A DNA stretch of 64,000 nt from Clostridiales bacterium Firm_04 (GCA_001603005.1 LVAJ01000029.1:23385-87384); one strand, 5' to 3'; counted from the first letter of the stretch, positions 24,396 through 34,216 are shown. Made by a program: numbers and translations. The notes: a model not told the origin generated them from the sequence alone.

Positions 24396-24456
24396 CAGCA
24401 CACGCTTGACGGCATCGGTCTGACGGAACAGCTGAAATAAAAAAGGAGCGATGTCC

Positions 24457-26331
24457 ATGCCCCCGCCCGGCGGAAGACTCGGACCGGGATTTCTGTCCGA
24501 GGAAGAAAAAAACAACAAGCCAAAGGTCACGAAAGCGCTGCTTCTGCGCATCTTTTCGTATCTGAAACCCTACTGGAAGCAGATGCTTCTGGTGCTGATC
24601 GCGATTCTCGCATCAGCCGTCCTGACGCTGCTGCCCTCTGTCCTGACCGGAAGGATCGTGGACGAGGGACTGATCGCGAAGAACCTGCAAAAGCTGATCC
24701 TGTATATCGTGCTGTCGTTCACTGTCACGCTGCTTGCAAACCTCATCGGCATTGCGGAAAGCTATCTGAACACATGGATCGCCCAGCACATCACCTATGA
24801 CATGCGCAATACCATGTACCGGCATCTGCAAAGCATGTCGCAGCGGTTCTTCACATCCAACAATCAGGGCGATATCATCACGCGCATGACCAGCGATATC
24901 TCCGGCGTGCAGCAGATCATCACCGGCACGCTGACCAGCATCCTTTCCAATTCGATCACGCTGATCGTCGCGCTCGTCATCATGTTCCGCGAAAACTGGG
25001 TGCTCGCGCTGGTCGGCGTCATGATCGTGCCGCTGTTCACGATCCCGACACGCAGCGCCGGCAAAACGCGCTGGACGATCACGAAGGAATCGCAGGCATG
25101 CAGCGACGAGATCAACGGCATCCTCAATGAGACCATGTCCGTCAGCGGACAGCTCCTCGTGAAGCTGTTCGGCATGGAGCAGCGGGAATACGACCGCTAC
25201 GAGTCGGTCAACCGCCGCATGATCAGGCTGAACATCCGCGAGAGCATGGCGGGACGCTGGTTCCGCATGGCGCTCAACACGTTCACGAACATCGGCCCGA
25301 TGCTGATCTATCTGGTCGGCGGCATCATCATGATGCGCGTCGATCCGACGGTCACGGTCGGTCAGATCACCGTGCTGGTCGCGCTGCTCGGCAAAATGTA
25401 CGGGCCGGTCAATCAACTGCTGAACATTCAGGTGGACTGGATCCGTTCGATGGCACTTTTCACGCGTATTTTCGAGTATTACGATATGCCGGCGGAAATT
25501 GAGAACGCACCCGATGCGCTGACGCCCGATTCCGCGCGCGGCGAGGTCGAATTTCAGCATGTGCGCTTCTATTACGATCCGGAGCGCGAGATCCTCAAGG
25601 ATGTCAGCTTCCGGCTGGAGCAGGGGCGCTGCATCGCGATCGTCGGGCCGTCCGGCTCCGGCAAAAGCACGCTCATCAACCTGATCCCGCGCCTTTACGA
25701 CGTCATCGGCGGGCAGGTGCTCTTTGACGGCACCGATGTCCGCAAACTCGACCTCGGATTTCTCCGGCAGCACATCGGCATCGTCAGTCAGGAGACCTAC
25801 CTGTTCAACGGCACGATCCGCGAGAATCTGCTCTATGCAAAGCCGGATGCGACCGAGGACGAACTGATCGAAGCATGCAGACGCGCGAACATCTACGACT
25901 TCATCTCCTCGCAGGAGACCGGACTGGATACCGTCGTCGGCAACCGCGGGCTCAAGCTTTCCGGCGGCGAAAAGCAGCGCATTTCGATCGCGCGGATCCT
26001 GCTGAAAGATCCGGAGCTGATGATCTTTGACGAGGCGACTTCCGCGCTGGATTCGATCTCCGAGCAGAAGATCCAGGATGCGATCGAGCCGCTGATCGCA
26101 ACGCGCACGAGCATTCTGATCGCACACCGCCTCTCCACGGTGCTTGCCGCGGACGAGATCCTCGTGATCCGGGACGGGAAGATCGCAGAGCGCGGCACAC
26201 ACAGCGAGCTGGTCGGCAGGGGCGGCGTCTACACGCAGCTCTATGAGACACAGTTCAGCCGCGCGGCAGAACCGCAGCCCGCACCGGTACAGAGCTATAC
26301 CGAGGGCGAAAGCGATACCGGCACCGAATAA
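24457..26331 (+). CDS. ABC exporter half-transporter (fused permease and ATPase)
   Basis: A 624-residue protein. Residues 25-320 form a six-helix type I exporter membrane domain. The nucleotide-binding domain has Walker A 'GPSGSGKST', Q-loop 'GIVSQETYLFNGTI', signature 'LSGGEKQR' and Walker B 'LMIFDEATSALD' with the catalytic Glu. Both sites would be intact in a homodimer. The substrate is unknown; lipid, peptide or drug export is typical. The second of two nearby ATGs has the better distance from AGGAG. It lies 61 bases after the CotH gene and may share its promoter. A terminator follows. Confidence 0.92.
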   Translation: MPPPGGRLGPGFLSEEEKNNKPKVTKALLLRIFSYLKPYWKQMLLVLIAILASAVLTLLPSVLTGRIVDEGLIAKNLQKLILYIVLSFTVTLLANLIGIAESYLNTWIAQHITYDMRNTMYRHLQSMSQRFFTSNNQGDIITRMTSDISGVQQIITGTLTSILSNSITLIVALVIMFRENWVLALVGVMIVPLFTIPTRSAGKTRWTITKESQACSDEINGILNETMSVSGQLLVKLFGMEQREYDRYESVNRRMIRLNIRESMAGRWFRMALNTFTNIGPMLIYLVGGIIMMRVDPTVTVGQITVLVALLGKMYGPVNQLLNIQVDWIRSMALFTRIFEYYDMPAEIENAPDALTPDSARGEVEFQHVRFYYDPEREILKDVSFRLEQGRCIAIVGPSGSGKSTLINLIPRLYDVIGGQVLFDGTDVRKLDLGFLRQHIGIVSQETYLFNGTIRENLLYAKPDATEDELIEACRRANIYDFISSQETGLDTVVGNRGLKLSGGEKQRISIARILLKDPELMIFDEATSALDSISEQKIQDAIEPLIATRTSILIAHRLSTVLAADEILVIRDGKIAERGTHSELVGRGGVYTQLYETQFSRAAEPQPAPVQSYTEGESDTGTE

Positions 26332-26340
26332 AACAGAAAA

Positions 26341-26380
26341 GCACCCTATACGGCAAGGATGAAACCGTACAGGGTGCTTT
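26341..26380 (+). terminator. Intrinsic terminator after the ABC exporter
   Basis: Stem GCACCCTATACGG/CCGTACAGGGTGC (one mismatch) followed by TTT. Confidence 0.8.
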
Positions 26381-26399
26381 CCCATTGCCCGATTTTTGG

Positions 26400-26815
26400 G
26401 ATTTGGGAAGGGGGATGTATTTAGAACGGGTATGGGGGATACCCGTGCGGGGGGCATGATCCGATCATTTCAGGATCCGGAACGCCGCAGAAAATGTGCT
26501 GCAAAGCGGTAAAAATCACTCCGGACGTATATAATATAACATATTCCGGATATGAAATCTAGTCTTATATTGCGATGTTATTCCGTGTCATTGCGATGCC
26601 GGATTTGTAATAATTCAACGATAAAAGCATCATAACCGGTTAAAAATCATTGCTGATTCAGAGAAATTCACGGCATTTCCTTTGAGATCGTGAGAATCCT
26701 TAATTATTACAAGCCGCAATAATTGAGCAGAATAAACCATTTTGAATAAAAGCAACATTTTCCCGTTCAAATTTTTCGGCGGACATTCCGCATTGCAGAA
26801 TATCCGCCGATGTTG
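26400..26815. other. AT-rich intergenic region without genes
   Basis: It holds short hairpins, ACGGGTAT/ATACCCGT near 26437-26454 and CGGCGGA/TCCGCCG at 26780-26809, plus repeated TTGCGATG words near 26570-26600. No promoter with both boxes and no coding frame is convincing. The second hairpin may end the minus-strand ABC transcript, although no U run follows it. Confidence 0.4.
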
Positions 26816-26821
26816 CACGAT

Positions 26822-28402
26822 TCAATTGTGGATCTTGAATGTTTTCGGGGCAAATTTGTAGACCAGCGCGCAGGCGATCAGGAAGTACGCTGCGCAGAAC
26901 ACGATGCACACCAGCCCGAAGCCGAAGGTCGGGAGCGTTGCACGCATCATGAAATAGCAGAACATATAAGTGCCTGTTGCGAGGATGCTGTACATGCCGC
27001 CCTTCATGACCGAGCCCGCCGTATAGGGCTGGAACAGGTAGTAGAGCATGAGAAAATGCACCGAAAAGAACATGTTGATCGCAATGGGCGCGAGCAGCAG
27101 CACCAGATAATTGACCGGCTGCTCCGTGCCGCCCGTCATCGCAAGCATCAGCGTCATGCCCGCACCGATGATGCCCGCAGGCAGCGCATTGATCTTGATC
27201 AGCTCCCGCAGCCGGATCCGGAACAGCTTCAGGATGCTGCCGGGCTTTTTGAAGAACGGATAGGTCAGCATTGCGTTGTCGCAGTTCATGAAGCATGCCT
27301 GCGTAAAGCCGGCGCTGCGGTTGATCGCATAGAGCACGATCCAGAGCACGGACGTTCTCGTCAGCAGCATGTCATTTATGACCGCACGAGAGGGCGGCAC
27401 AAACCGGATGACCGAAATCAGGATCGCAAGCAGGACTGCCAGCACCGCCGAAACCTTCAGCGTGGCGCCCCAGAGCAGCTTGCGGTGCCGCTTGACAAAC
27501 AGCTCGTTCAGGAACTCAAATCCGGAGCGGCTGCTGGTCTGCGTGACATCCGCGGTGATCTGCTTCTGCATCGTGACTTTGATGCGGTTCTTGTTCGTGT
27601 CCATCTGCTGTCTGGTGTGGCTCAGAATGGATTGATTGACCTCTTTGTACTTCCGGAACCGGATGACCGGCAGGACGGACAGCGCGCCGAGCGGGATCAT
27701 TGCAAGCAGAATGCCTGCGGAGACCGTCGGCGGCACGATTCTGCCTGTGATCGGCGGGATATACGCGGCAAGCAGCAGGATAATCCATACCGGCAGCAGC
27801 ACCCATGTCGCCTTTGCGTCATCCGCGACAATGCCGATGCGATTGTAGCTGAAAATATTCAGCGCAGCGAACACAAGCTTTGTGCCGACAATCGCGAGCG
27901 GCAGCAGCAGGCAGAGCCATACCGGTACGTCCGACAGAATGCCGAACAGCAGCATGAACGGCAGAAAGCTCAGCGCCGTGCAGAGCAGATAGTAGATGAA
28001 ATTGGAGAGCGTGAACCTGCGCGCATCCATTTGCAGCAGGTTGATTGCCTGATACGACCGTTCATCGCCCTTGAACAAATTGATGTTGACGATGCCGCCG
28101 ATCAGCGTCAGGAACAGCAGAATGTGCAGGAAAACGGTTGATTTCGGGACTTCGTGCTGCGTCGCGACCGGCACAACGGGCAGCGCGACCATAATGCCGA
28201 GATAGGCAAGCTTGCCGAGCACGAACTTTCCGATCTCAAAAAGCAGAATGACGATCTTCGCAAAGATCTTGAGCGCCGGCTCGGAATAGGCTGTCTCCGG
28301 GATCAGCTTTTTGATGATCGGGATCTTTTTGAGCGCGAACAGAAACATATTCGCGTTCGCGGTACATCGCAGCGAGAACGACTGCCGGAATGTCTCAAAC
28401 AT
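26822..28402 (-). CDS. ABC-2-like exporter permease
   Basis: A 526-residue integral membrane protein with about twelve hydrophobic segments, in two groups split by a polar region (around residues 240-290) rich in Asn, Lys and Arg. No family motif is clear, but its start overlaps the end of an ABC ATPase gene by 8 bases. It is therefore the membrane partner of that ATPase, probably an ABC-2-type exporter. The substrate is unknown. Confidence 0.75.
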   Translation of the reverse strand: MFETFRQSFSLRCTANANMFLFALKKIPIIKKLIPETAYSEPALKIFAKIVILLFEIGKFVLGKLAYLGIMVALPVVPVATQHEVPKSTVFLHILLFLTLIGGIVNINLFKGDERSYQAINLLQMDARRFTLSNFIYYLLCTALSFLPFMLLFGILSDVPVWLCLLLPLAIVGTKLVFAALNIFSYNRIGIVADDAKATWVLLPVWIILLLAAYIPPITGRIVPPTVSAGILLAMIPLGALSVLPVIRFRKYKEVNQSILSHTRQQMDTNKNRIKVTMQKQITADVTQTSSRSGFEFLNELFVKRHRKLLWGATLKVSAVLAVLLAILISVIRFVPPSRAVINDMLLTRTSVLWIVLYAINRSAGFTQACFMNCDNAMLTYPFFKKPGSILKLFRIRLRELIKINALPAGIIGAGMTLMLAMTGGTEQPVNYLVLLLAPIAINMFFSVHFLMLYYLFQPYTAGSVMKGGMYSILATGTYMFCYFMMRATLPTFGFGLVCIVFCAAYFLIACALVYKFAPKTFKIHN

Positions 28403-29102
28403 GGTCTTCCTCCCGCAGCGCTGCAATGATCTTTTCGCGGAACTCGTGGCTGTCGAGGTTTTCCTTTTCGACCGGTTCCAGAACGCCGTGGCTCAGCAGC
28501 ACGATCTCGTCGCAGAGGTCGAGCGCGAGGTCAAGGATGTGCGTCGAGAGAATGATGATCCTGCCGTCCTTCTGGGCGCGCAGCAGCTCCTTCATCTCCT
28601 CTGCCACGACCACGTCCAGCGAGGTCAGCGGCTCATCCAGCAGCAGCAGATTCGGCTCCGCGATGATGTTGACGATCATCTGCATTTTGTTCTTCATGCC
28701 GTGGGAATAATCTTTCAGCAGCTTGTCGCGGTCCTCCGGCTGAATGCTCATGTAATCGAAATAGGCATCCGGATCCTGAAGCTGTTTGATGCGGCTCTTG
28801 TTGATATCGCAGAAGAATTTGAGAAATTCTCTGCCGGTGAGAAACTCCGGAACGGTCGGCGTCGAGAGCACATAGCCGATGTCGTCGCTGTTCATGCTGC
28901 GCTGCTGCCCGTTTTCCTCAAGCATGAAGCTGCCGCTGTCCGGTTTCAGGTCGCTGTTGATGCAGTTGAACAGCGTCGTCTTGCCGGCGCCGTTTCTGCC
29001 GAGCAGACCGTAGATCTTGCCGGCTTCAAATGTAAAATCAATGTCTCTGAGCACTTCTTTTTTCTCAAAGCTTTTTGCAATATGTGAAATGACAAACTTC
29101 AT
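28395..29102 (-). CDS. ABC transporter ATP-binding protein (exporter type)
   Basis: A 235-residue soluble ATPase. It has Walker A 'GLLGRNGAGKTT' at about 33-44, a Q-loop region 'IGYVLSTPTVPEFLTG' in which the usual Gln is not evident, a signature 'YSHGMKNKM' of the CcmA/drug-exporter type, and Walker B 'LLLLDEPLTSLD' with the catalytic Glu. The H-loop is 'ILSTHIL'. It couples ATP hydrolysis to the permease encoded downstream with overlapping frames. AAGGAGCAG precedes the ATG. Inverted ATTATATCATA repeats lie in its promoter region. Confidence 0.92.
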   Translation of the reverse strand: MKFVISHIAKSFEKKEVLRDIDFTFEAGKIYGLLGRNGAGKTTLFNCINSDLKPDSGSFMLEENGQQRSMNSDDIGYVLSTPTVPEFLTGREFLKFFCDINKSRIKQLQDPDAYFDYMSIQPEDRDKLLKDYSHGMKNKMQMIVNIIAEPNLLLLDEPLTSLDVVVAEEMKELLRAQKDGRIIILSTHILDLALDLCDEIVLLSHGVLEPVEKENLDSHEFREKIIAALREEDHV

Positions 29103-29137
29103 CGCAATTTCTGCTCCTTCATCATCAAATTGCTCTC

Positions 29138-29170
29138 ATTATATCATAGAGCGAAGCGTTATGATATAAT
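29138..29170. promoter_or_regulatory. Inverted repeat at the ABC-2 promoter, with a third half-site
   Basis: ATTATATCATA (29138-29148) and its reverse complement TATGATATAAT (29160-29170) are separated by 11 bases. On the minus strand the first arm supplies a TATAAT -10 box. A third copy of ATTATATCATA is at 29234-29244. Confidence 0.55.
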
Positions 29171-29347
29171 CGCCCGATATGCAGGGAGCAGATCTCTGAT
29201 CTGCGGATCTGCAAGGGCATTTAGATGGATTATATTATATCATATTTTGTTAGGCTCTGCAAGATTCTTCATAAAAATATAAGAATATACATGATACCGG
29301 CTTGTCGATAAAGGGAAAGCAACCATTTGGAATCCGTCGGAGACACT

Positions 29348-30094
29348 TTACGGATCCGGATACGGCGCGGCAGTCAGCGGGCAGTCGTTCCGGTGTGCGT
29401 ACAGCAGATAGGTGCCGTATGCAAGATCAATCAAACAGACCGGAATCAGCAGCCAGTTCCGCTCTGTTTCCGATGCGCCGATGAAGCTGAGCGAATTTTG
29501 CAGCATATGGATGAAAACACACGGAAGCAGGCTCTTTCCCGTATACAGCAGCGCACCTGTGCAGAAGCCGAAGCAGCATGCAAAGCCTACCTGCGCCAAT
29601 GTATCCGGAACCGGTCTTCCGTAGGCAATATTCACCAGATGCCCGATGCCGAAGCTCAATGCCGCAAACCAGAAGCCGCGCCGCGTGTTCGTTTTCGCGA
29701 CCGCACGGAACAGGATGCTCCGCAGGATCAGTTCCTCCAGAAACGGCGCGATGATGCCGATCGCCAGTATGCCCAGCAGATTTGCTGCGGCGGTCTCCTC
29801 ACGCATGCCGAAGCCCGACCAGAGATTGTCTGTCGCGGCAAGCAGCGGCGGCAGCAGATACAGAAAGTGCTTCCGGTCGCCGCGGAACCGGCACAGCCCG
29901 AAATGTTCTGCAAGCCGGTTCTTCCGGATGAACAGCAGCAGCACCCCTGCGATCACCAGCCCGACCGCGCTCTGGATCGCGTAATTCAGCGCCGGCTGCT
30001 CCGTCTGGATGCCCGCAGAGCCGAATCCGACCACATAGACCACGATCCAGATCACCGCAAACAGCACCGGCTTTTTCTCATACAAATTCTTCAT
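29348..30094 (-). CDS. CPBP family intramembrane metalloprotease
   Basis: A 248-residue protein with about seven membrane helices. It carries the CPBP (CAAX protease/bacteriocin-processing) motifs 'FLEELILRSILFR' near residues 118-130 (EE...R), 'FGIGHLVNIAYG' and 'GKSLLPCVFIHMLQNSLSF', which provide the Glu, His and Asn/His catalytic set. Such proteases cleave prenylated or membrane peptides, or confer self-immunity to bacteriocins; the substrate here is unknown. Its start overlaps the stop of the TetR gene (ATGA), so the two are co-expressed. Confidence 0.9.
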   Translation of the reverse strand: MKNLYEKKPVLFAVIWIVVYVVGFGSAGIQTEQPALNYAIQSAVGLVIAGVLLLFIRKNRLAEHFGLCRFRGDRKHFLYLLPPLLAATDNLWSGFGMREETAAANLLGILAIGIIAPFLEELILRSILFRAVAKTNTRRGFWFAALSFGIGHLVNIAYGRPVPDTLAQVGFACCFGFCTGALLYTGKSLLPCVFIHMLQNSLSFIGASETERNWLLIPVCLIDLAYGTYLLYAHRNDCPLTAAPYPDP

Positions 30095-30669
30095 GTTCCG
30101 CTCCTTTCACTGCGCATTGCATACACCGCGCCGTCCAGACTGCGCATCAGGAGCGCTGCACAGGACGCCGCATCATACGCCATGCCCCCGCCCGCAATCA
30201 GGCAGGCGCAGCCGTGTGCCGTCAGAAAGATCTGCGTGAACACATCCGCTGCCTGCGCCTGCGTCAGACCGGTCTGCGCTGCCGTGATCTCCAGCAGCGG
30301 CGCGGTCTCCGGCGCGGCGATCAGCGCTTGCAGCTGCATCGCGGGCAGCATCCCCGACTGAAACAGAAACCGGAACAGATTCCCCTCCTCCGCAGCAAAG
30401 CGGATGTACCGCAGACCGATTCCGAGCAGCGGGTTTTCGTCCGCGGCATCCGGCTGCATCAGATATGCCGTGTGAAATGCATCCGCCTGCTCATACACGG
30501 CAGCTTTCAGCGCGGCTGCTGTCTTATAATGGTACATGACCGGCTGCGTCGAACAGCCGAGCGCGGCTGCGGCACTGCGGACGTTCAGCCGCTCATGCCC
30601 CTGCTCCCGCACAAGCTCCATACCTGCCTGCGCGATCATGTCCGGTGTGATTTTTCCTTTCGGCGGCAT
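30091..30669 (-). CDS. TetR family transcriptional regulator
   Basis: A 192-residue protein. Residues 6-52 form the helix-turn-helix ('ITPDMIAQAGMELVREQGHE', then 'NVRSAAAALGCSTQPVMYHYKT'). The C-terminal ligand domain resembles the WHG/TetR-C_33 type, with 'YIRFAAEEGNLFRFLFQS'. Two perfect palindromes directly over its promoter indicate autorepression. It forms an operon with the CPBP protease, and the divergent MacB-like gene is a second possible target. Confidence 0.9.
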   Translation of the reverse strand: MPPKGKITPDMIAQAGMELVREQGHERLNVRSAAAALGCSTQPVMYHYKTAAALKAAVYEQADAFHTAYLMQPDAADENPLLGIGLRYIRFAAEEGNLFRFLFQSGMLPAMQLQALIAAPETAPLLEITAAQTGLTQAQAADVFTQIFLTAHGCACLIAGGGMAYDAASCAALLMRSLDGAVYAMRSERSGT

Positions 30670-30684
30670 CAGAATGCTCCTTTC

Positions 30685-30712
30685 ATAACAGATGTTATAT
30701 AACGCTTGTTAT
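30685..30712. promoter_or_regulatory. Two adjacent palindromic operators of the TetR regulator
   Basis: ATAACAGATGTTAT (30685-30698) and ATAACGCTTGTTAT (30699-30712) are contiguous inverted repeats with ATAAC/GTTAT arms. They cover the -10 box and the start of the TetR transcript. Confidence 0.7.
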
Positions 30713-30739
30713 TATAAAACAGCCCGAACGGAAAGTCAA
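30711..30739 (-). promoter_or_regulatory. Promoter of the TetR-CPBP operon
   Basis: TTGACT at 30734-30739 and TATAAT at 30711-30716 on the minus strand, spacer 17 bp. The palindromic operators overlap its -10 end. Confidence 0.8.
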
Positions 30740-30919
30740 GCATTTGCCTGCCAATTTGTAATGTTGTATAAATTTCAACAGCCGTTCTTGTCTCTTTGCA
30801 CAAAACGCCGAAATCCGTTCCGTATCACAGAACATACACATTTTTATGCTATACTCCCTTCGTATTTTGGGATATTACGGGTTGTTCCGGAATGCAATTC
30901 TTTGAAAGGTTGTGATGAT

Positions 30920-33900
30920 TTGCTCGGATTAAAGGGGATCACCAAAAATTATCTCGCGGGAGATAATGAGGTGCATGCACTTAAGGGCATTGACATCCAG
31001 TTCCGTCAGAATGAGTTCGTCGCCGTGCTGGGACCGTCCGGCTGCGGCAAGACCACGCTGCTCAACATCATCGGCGGACTCGACAGATACACAGAGGGCG
31101 ATCTGACGATCGCGGACAAATCCACCAAGGAGTACAAGGACAGAGACTGGGACCACTACCGGAACCACACGATCGGCTTCGTGTTCCAGACCTACAATCT
31201 GATCCCGCATCAGACCGTGCTCTCCAATGTCGAGCTGGCGCTGACGCTCTCCGGCATCTCCAAAGCCGAGCGGCGGGAGCGTGCCAAGAAAATGCTCGAA
31301 CGCGTCGGACTCGGCGATCAGATCAATAAAAAGCCGAATCAGATGTCCGGCGGTCAGATGCAGCGCGTCGCAATTGCGCGTGCGCTCATCAATGATCCGG
31401 AGATCCTGCTCGCAGACGAACCGACCGGCGCACTCGATACCGAGACCAGCGTGCAGATCATGGATCTGCTGAAGGAGATCGCAAAAGACCGCCTTGTCAT
31501 CATGGTCACGCACAATCCGGAGCTCGCAGAACAGTATGCGACGCGCATCATCCGGCTGCTCGACGGCAAGGTGCAGAGCGATTCCAAGCCCTACTCCGAA
31601 AAGCAGGCGGTCGCTGACCGCAAGGCTGCGCTCAAGAAAAAGGAAAAGGAAGAAGCTGCTGCCGGCAATACCAAGAAGAACAAAAAGGTCTCCATGAGCG
31701 GCGCGACGGCGTTCTCGCTCTCGCTGAACAATCTGCTGACAAAAAAGGGCAGAACGATCCTCACCGCGTTCGCGGGCAGCATCGGCATCATCGGCATCTC
31801 GCTGATCCTCTCGCTCTCCGACGGCTTCCAGACCTTCATCAACGACGTGCAGGAGAACACGCTTTCCTCGTATCCGCTGACCATTCTTTCGCGGTCGGTC
31901 GATCTTTCCGGTCTGATCGAAAATGTGACCGGTCAGGCGGAGCACAAGGATGAACACCCGCTCGACAAGGTCTATGCGACCGGTCAGCATGCCGAAATGC
32001 TCAATGCGATGATCTCCGAGGTCAAGCAGAACGATATGGAAGGCTTCAAGCACTATATCGAGGATCACAGCGAGGAGCTCGGCAATTATAATATCGAATA
32101 CAACTACAACATTCAGCCGCAGGTCTTTCTTGCCGATACCAGCGAGAAGATCACGCCGGTCAACCCGAATCCGCTCGTCGATGCTTATTATAACATGCTC
32201 GGCTATGACATGAACACCATGTCGTCCTCATATTCGCAGATCATGTCCATGAGCACGGACGGCATGGACGTCTGGACGCTGCTCTACGGTGACAGGGAAC
32301 TGCTCGATCAGCAGTACGACGTCATCAGCGGTCACTGGCCGGAGAACATGAACGAGGTCATCCTCGTGGTCGATGAGTACAACGAGATCAACGGCATGAC
32401 GCTCTACGGTCTCGGTCTGCGCGATCCGGACGAGATCTCCGAAATGGCGGCGCAGATCATGGCGGGCGAGCCGATCAAGGCGGAATCCGCAAGCTACAAC
32501 TACAATGACCTCATGAACATGCAGTTCAGCGTCATTCTCAATACCGATTACTACGAATTTGACAAGACGGAGAACTGCTGGAAAGACCGCACCCGCGATG
32601 ACGAATATATGGCAGGCGTCGTGGACGAGGGCATTCCGGTGCATATCTCCGGTATCGTGCGGAAGAAGTCCGGCGCGGTCAGCGGTGCGCTGCTGCCCGG
32701 TACGATCTGCTACACGCAGGAGCTCGTTGACAAGCTGCTCGATGATATCGCGGAAAGCGAGATCGTCAAGGCACAGCAGGAGAAACCCGACATCGACGTT
32801 TTCACCGGCTATGAGTTCGAGGATCATGACGATGTGACGACCGAGGACGTCTATGCCTATATCGACAACATGAGCGATCAGGAATTTACCGTATTGCAGG
32901 GCATGTTCTCCCAGATGTACGGCGATTCCATTACGCCGGAAGACGTCATCAAATCCCTGAACGATATGGACGACGATGCGCTGGTCGCTGCCGTTGCACC
33001 GACCATGCTTGAAAACATCACGCTCGACGATGCGAAGAAATTCGCCGCGACCGAGCAGGGACAGGGCGCGCTGATGACGGTGCTCGCCGAGCAGGCAGGC
33101 ACGGAGCCGGATCCCGCTATGCTTGCAGGACTCGACGACGACACGCTGCTCACGCTCTACCGCGGCATCATGGAATCCCAGCTGACTGCCGACGCGATCC
33201 GCGCACAGATCAAGGAAATGCCGGAAGAACAGGTCAGTGCAATGGCGGAGTCGCTCAACCCCGCCAAGGACAGAGACAGCATGAAGGCTGCGCTCAAAAC
33301 GATGGATCAGGAGATGCTGCTCAAGATCTTCAAGGAGCAGATCCTCGCGCAGTCCACTGACAACACCTATGACGGCAATTTGCAGAAGCTCGGTCTGCGC
33401 GATCCCGACAGCCCGTTCGCGATCCAAATCTACTCCCAGAGCTTTGCCGCAAAAGAGGACTTCGAGGCGTTCATTCAGCGCTATAATGACGAACAGGCGG
33501 ACGATGACGGGAAGATCGAATACACCGACTATATCGGGCTGCTGCTGCGTCAGGTCACGAAGATCATCAACATGGTCTCCTATGTGCTGATCGGCTTTGT
33601 TTCGATCTCGCTGGTCGTTTCGTCGATCATGATCGGCATTATCACCTATATCTCGGTGCTGGAGCGCACGAAAGAGATCGGTATTCTCCGCTCGATCGGC
33701 GCTTCCAAGCGCGACGTCAGCCATGTGTTCAATGCGGAGACATTCATCGTCGGACTGGTCGCCGGTCTGATCGGCGTGGCAGTCACCGTGCTGCTCGATA
33801 TCCCGATCAACATGATCATCGAGAAGGTCTCCGGCGTGCCGCATGTCGCATTCCTGCGTCCGGTCTACGCACTCATTCTCGTGGCGATCTCCGTGCTGCT

Positions 33901-33976
33901 GACGCTGATCGCAGGCATCATCCCTGCAAGACTCGCAGCGAAAAAAGATCCGGTCATCGCACTCCGGACAGAATAA
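30920..33976 (+). CDS. Fused ABC ATPase-FtsX/MacB-like permease with large external domain
   Basis: About 1018 residues. Residues 1-225 are a MacB/LolD-type ATPase: Walker A 'GPSGCGKTT' (37-45), signature 'MSGGQMQR' (142), Walker B 'LLADEPTGALD'. A basic linker leads to membrane helix 1 (about 275-300). An extracellular domain of about 570 residues, rich in Asp and Glu, follows. The FtsX domain has three C-terminal helices with 'LERTKEIGILRSIGASKRDV'. MacB-like fusions act as mechanotransmitters that export peptides or antibiotics rather than importing. No ATG fits the start; TTG at 30920, 10 bases after GAAAGG, is chosen. A terminator follows. Confidence 0.9.
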   Translation: MLGLKGITKNYLAGDNEVHALKGIDIQFRQNEFVAVLGPSGCGKTTLLNIIGGLDRYTEGDLTIADKSTKEYKDRDWDHYRNHTIGFVFQTYNLIPHQTVLSNVELALTLSGISKAERRERAKKMLERVGLGDQINKKPNQMSGGQMQRVAIARALINDPEILLADEPTGALDTETSVQIMDLLKEIAKDRLVIMVTHNPELAEQYATRIIRLLDGKVQSDSKPYSEKQAVADRKAALKKKEKEEAAAGNTKKNKKVSMSGATAFSLSLNNLLTKKGRTILTAFAGSIGIIGISLILSLSDGFQTFINDVQENTLSSYPLTILSRSVDLSGLIENVTGQAEHKDEHPLDKVYATGQHAEMLNAMISEVKQNDMEGFKHYIEDHSEELGNYNIEYNYNIQPQVFLADTSEKITPVNPNPLVDAYYNMLGYDMNTMSSSYSQIMSMSTDGMDVWTLLYGDRELLDQQYDVISGHWPENMNEVILVVDEYNEINGMTLYGLGLRDPDEISEMAAQIMAGEPIKAESASYNYNDLMNMQFSVILNTDYYEFDKTENCWKDRTRDDEYMAGVVDEGIPVHISGIVRKKSGAVSGALLPGTICYTQELVDKLLDDIAESEIVKAQQEKPDIDVFTGYEFEDHDDVTTEDVYAYIDNMSDQEFTVLQGMFSQMYGDSITPEDVIKSLNDMDDDALVAAVAPTMLENITLDDAKKFAATEQGQGALMTVLAEQAGTEPDPAMLAGLDDDTLLTLYRGIMESQLTADAIRAQIKEMPEEQVSAMAESLNPAKDRDSMKAALKTMDQEMLLKIFKEQILAQSTDNTYDGNLQKLGLRDPDSPFAIQIYSQSFAAKEDFEAFIQRYNDEQADDDGKIEYTDYIGLLLRQVTKIINMVSYVLIGFVSISLVVSSIMIGIITYISVLERTKEIGILRSIGASKRDVSHVFNAETFIVGLVAGLIGVAVTVLLDIPINMIIEKVSGVPHVAFLRPVYALILVAISVLLTLIAGIIPARLAAKKDPVIALRTE

Positions 33977-34006
33977 ACAGCAGCAGATCCGCTGCAAAAA
34001 CAGTCC

Positions 34007-34050
34007 GCCGCAGGACTTCCGGTACAATCGCCGGAAGTCCTGCGGCTTTT
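34007..34050 (+). terminator. Intrinsic terminator after the MacB-like gene
   Basis: Sixteen-bp perfect stem GCCGCAGGACTTCCGG/CCGGAAGTCCTGCGGC with TTTT following. Confidence 0.9.
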
Positions 34051-34053
34051 CTC

Positions 34054-34082
34054 TTGACAAAAGCTGCGCCGTGTGCTATGAT
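34054..34082 (+). promoter_or_regulatory. Promoter of the first LRR-dockerin gene
   Basis: TTGACA at 34054-34059 and TATGAT at 34077-34082, spacer 17 bp. It leaves a leader of about 130 bases. Confidence 0.8.
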
Positions 34083-34216
34083 CGGGATAGAGAAAGAAAC
34101 GGAAACCGGTATTTTTTCCGTTCAGGCGTTACCTGTTCCGGAAAAAATCCGTCCTTATGACTGAGGGGGAAAGCACACTGCCCTGCATCATAAATGTTAC
34201 AGAAAGGAAGATCCGA

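Noticed and set aside
24613..26457. 614-codon minus-strand frame opposite the ABC exporter
   Set aside because: Shadow of the ABC gene: its composition (many Asp, Arg, His, Gln) is typical of the antisense of such genes, and the plus strand has all ABC motifs.
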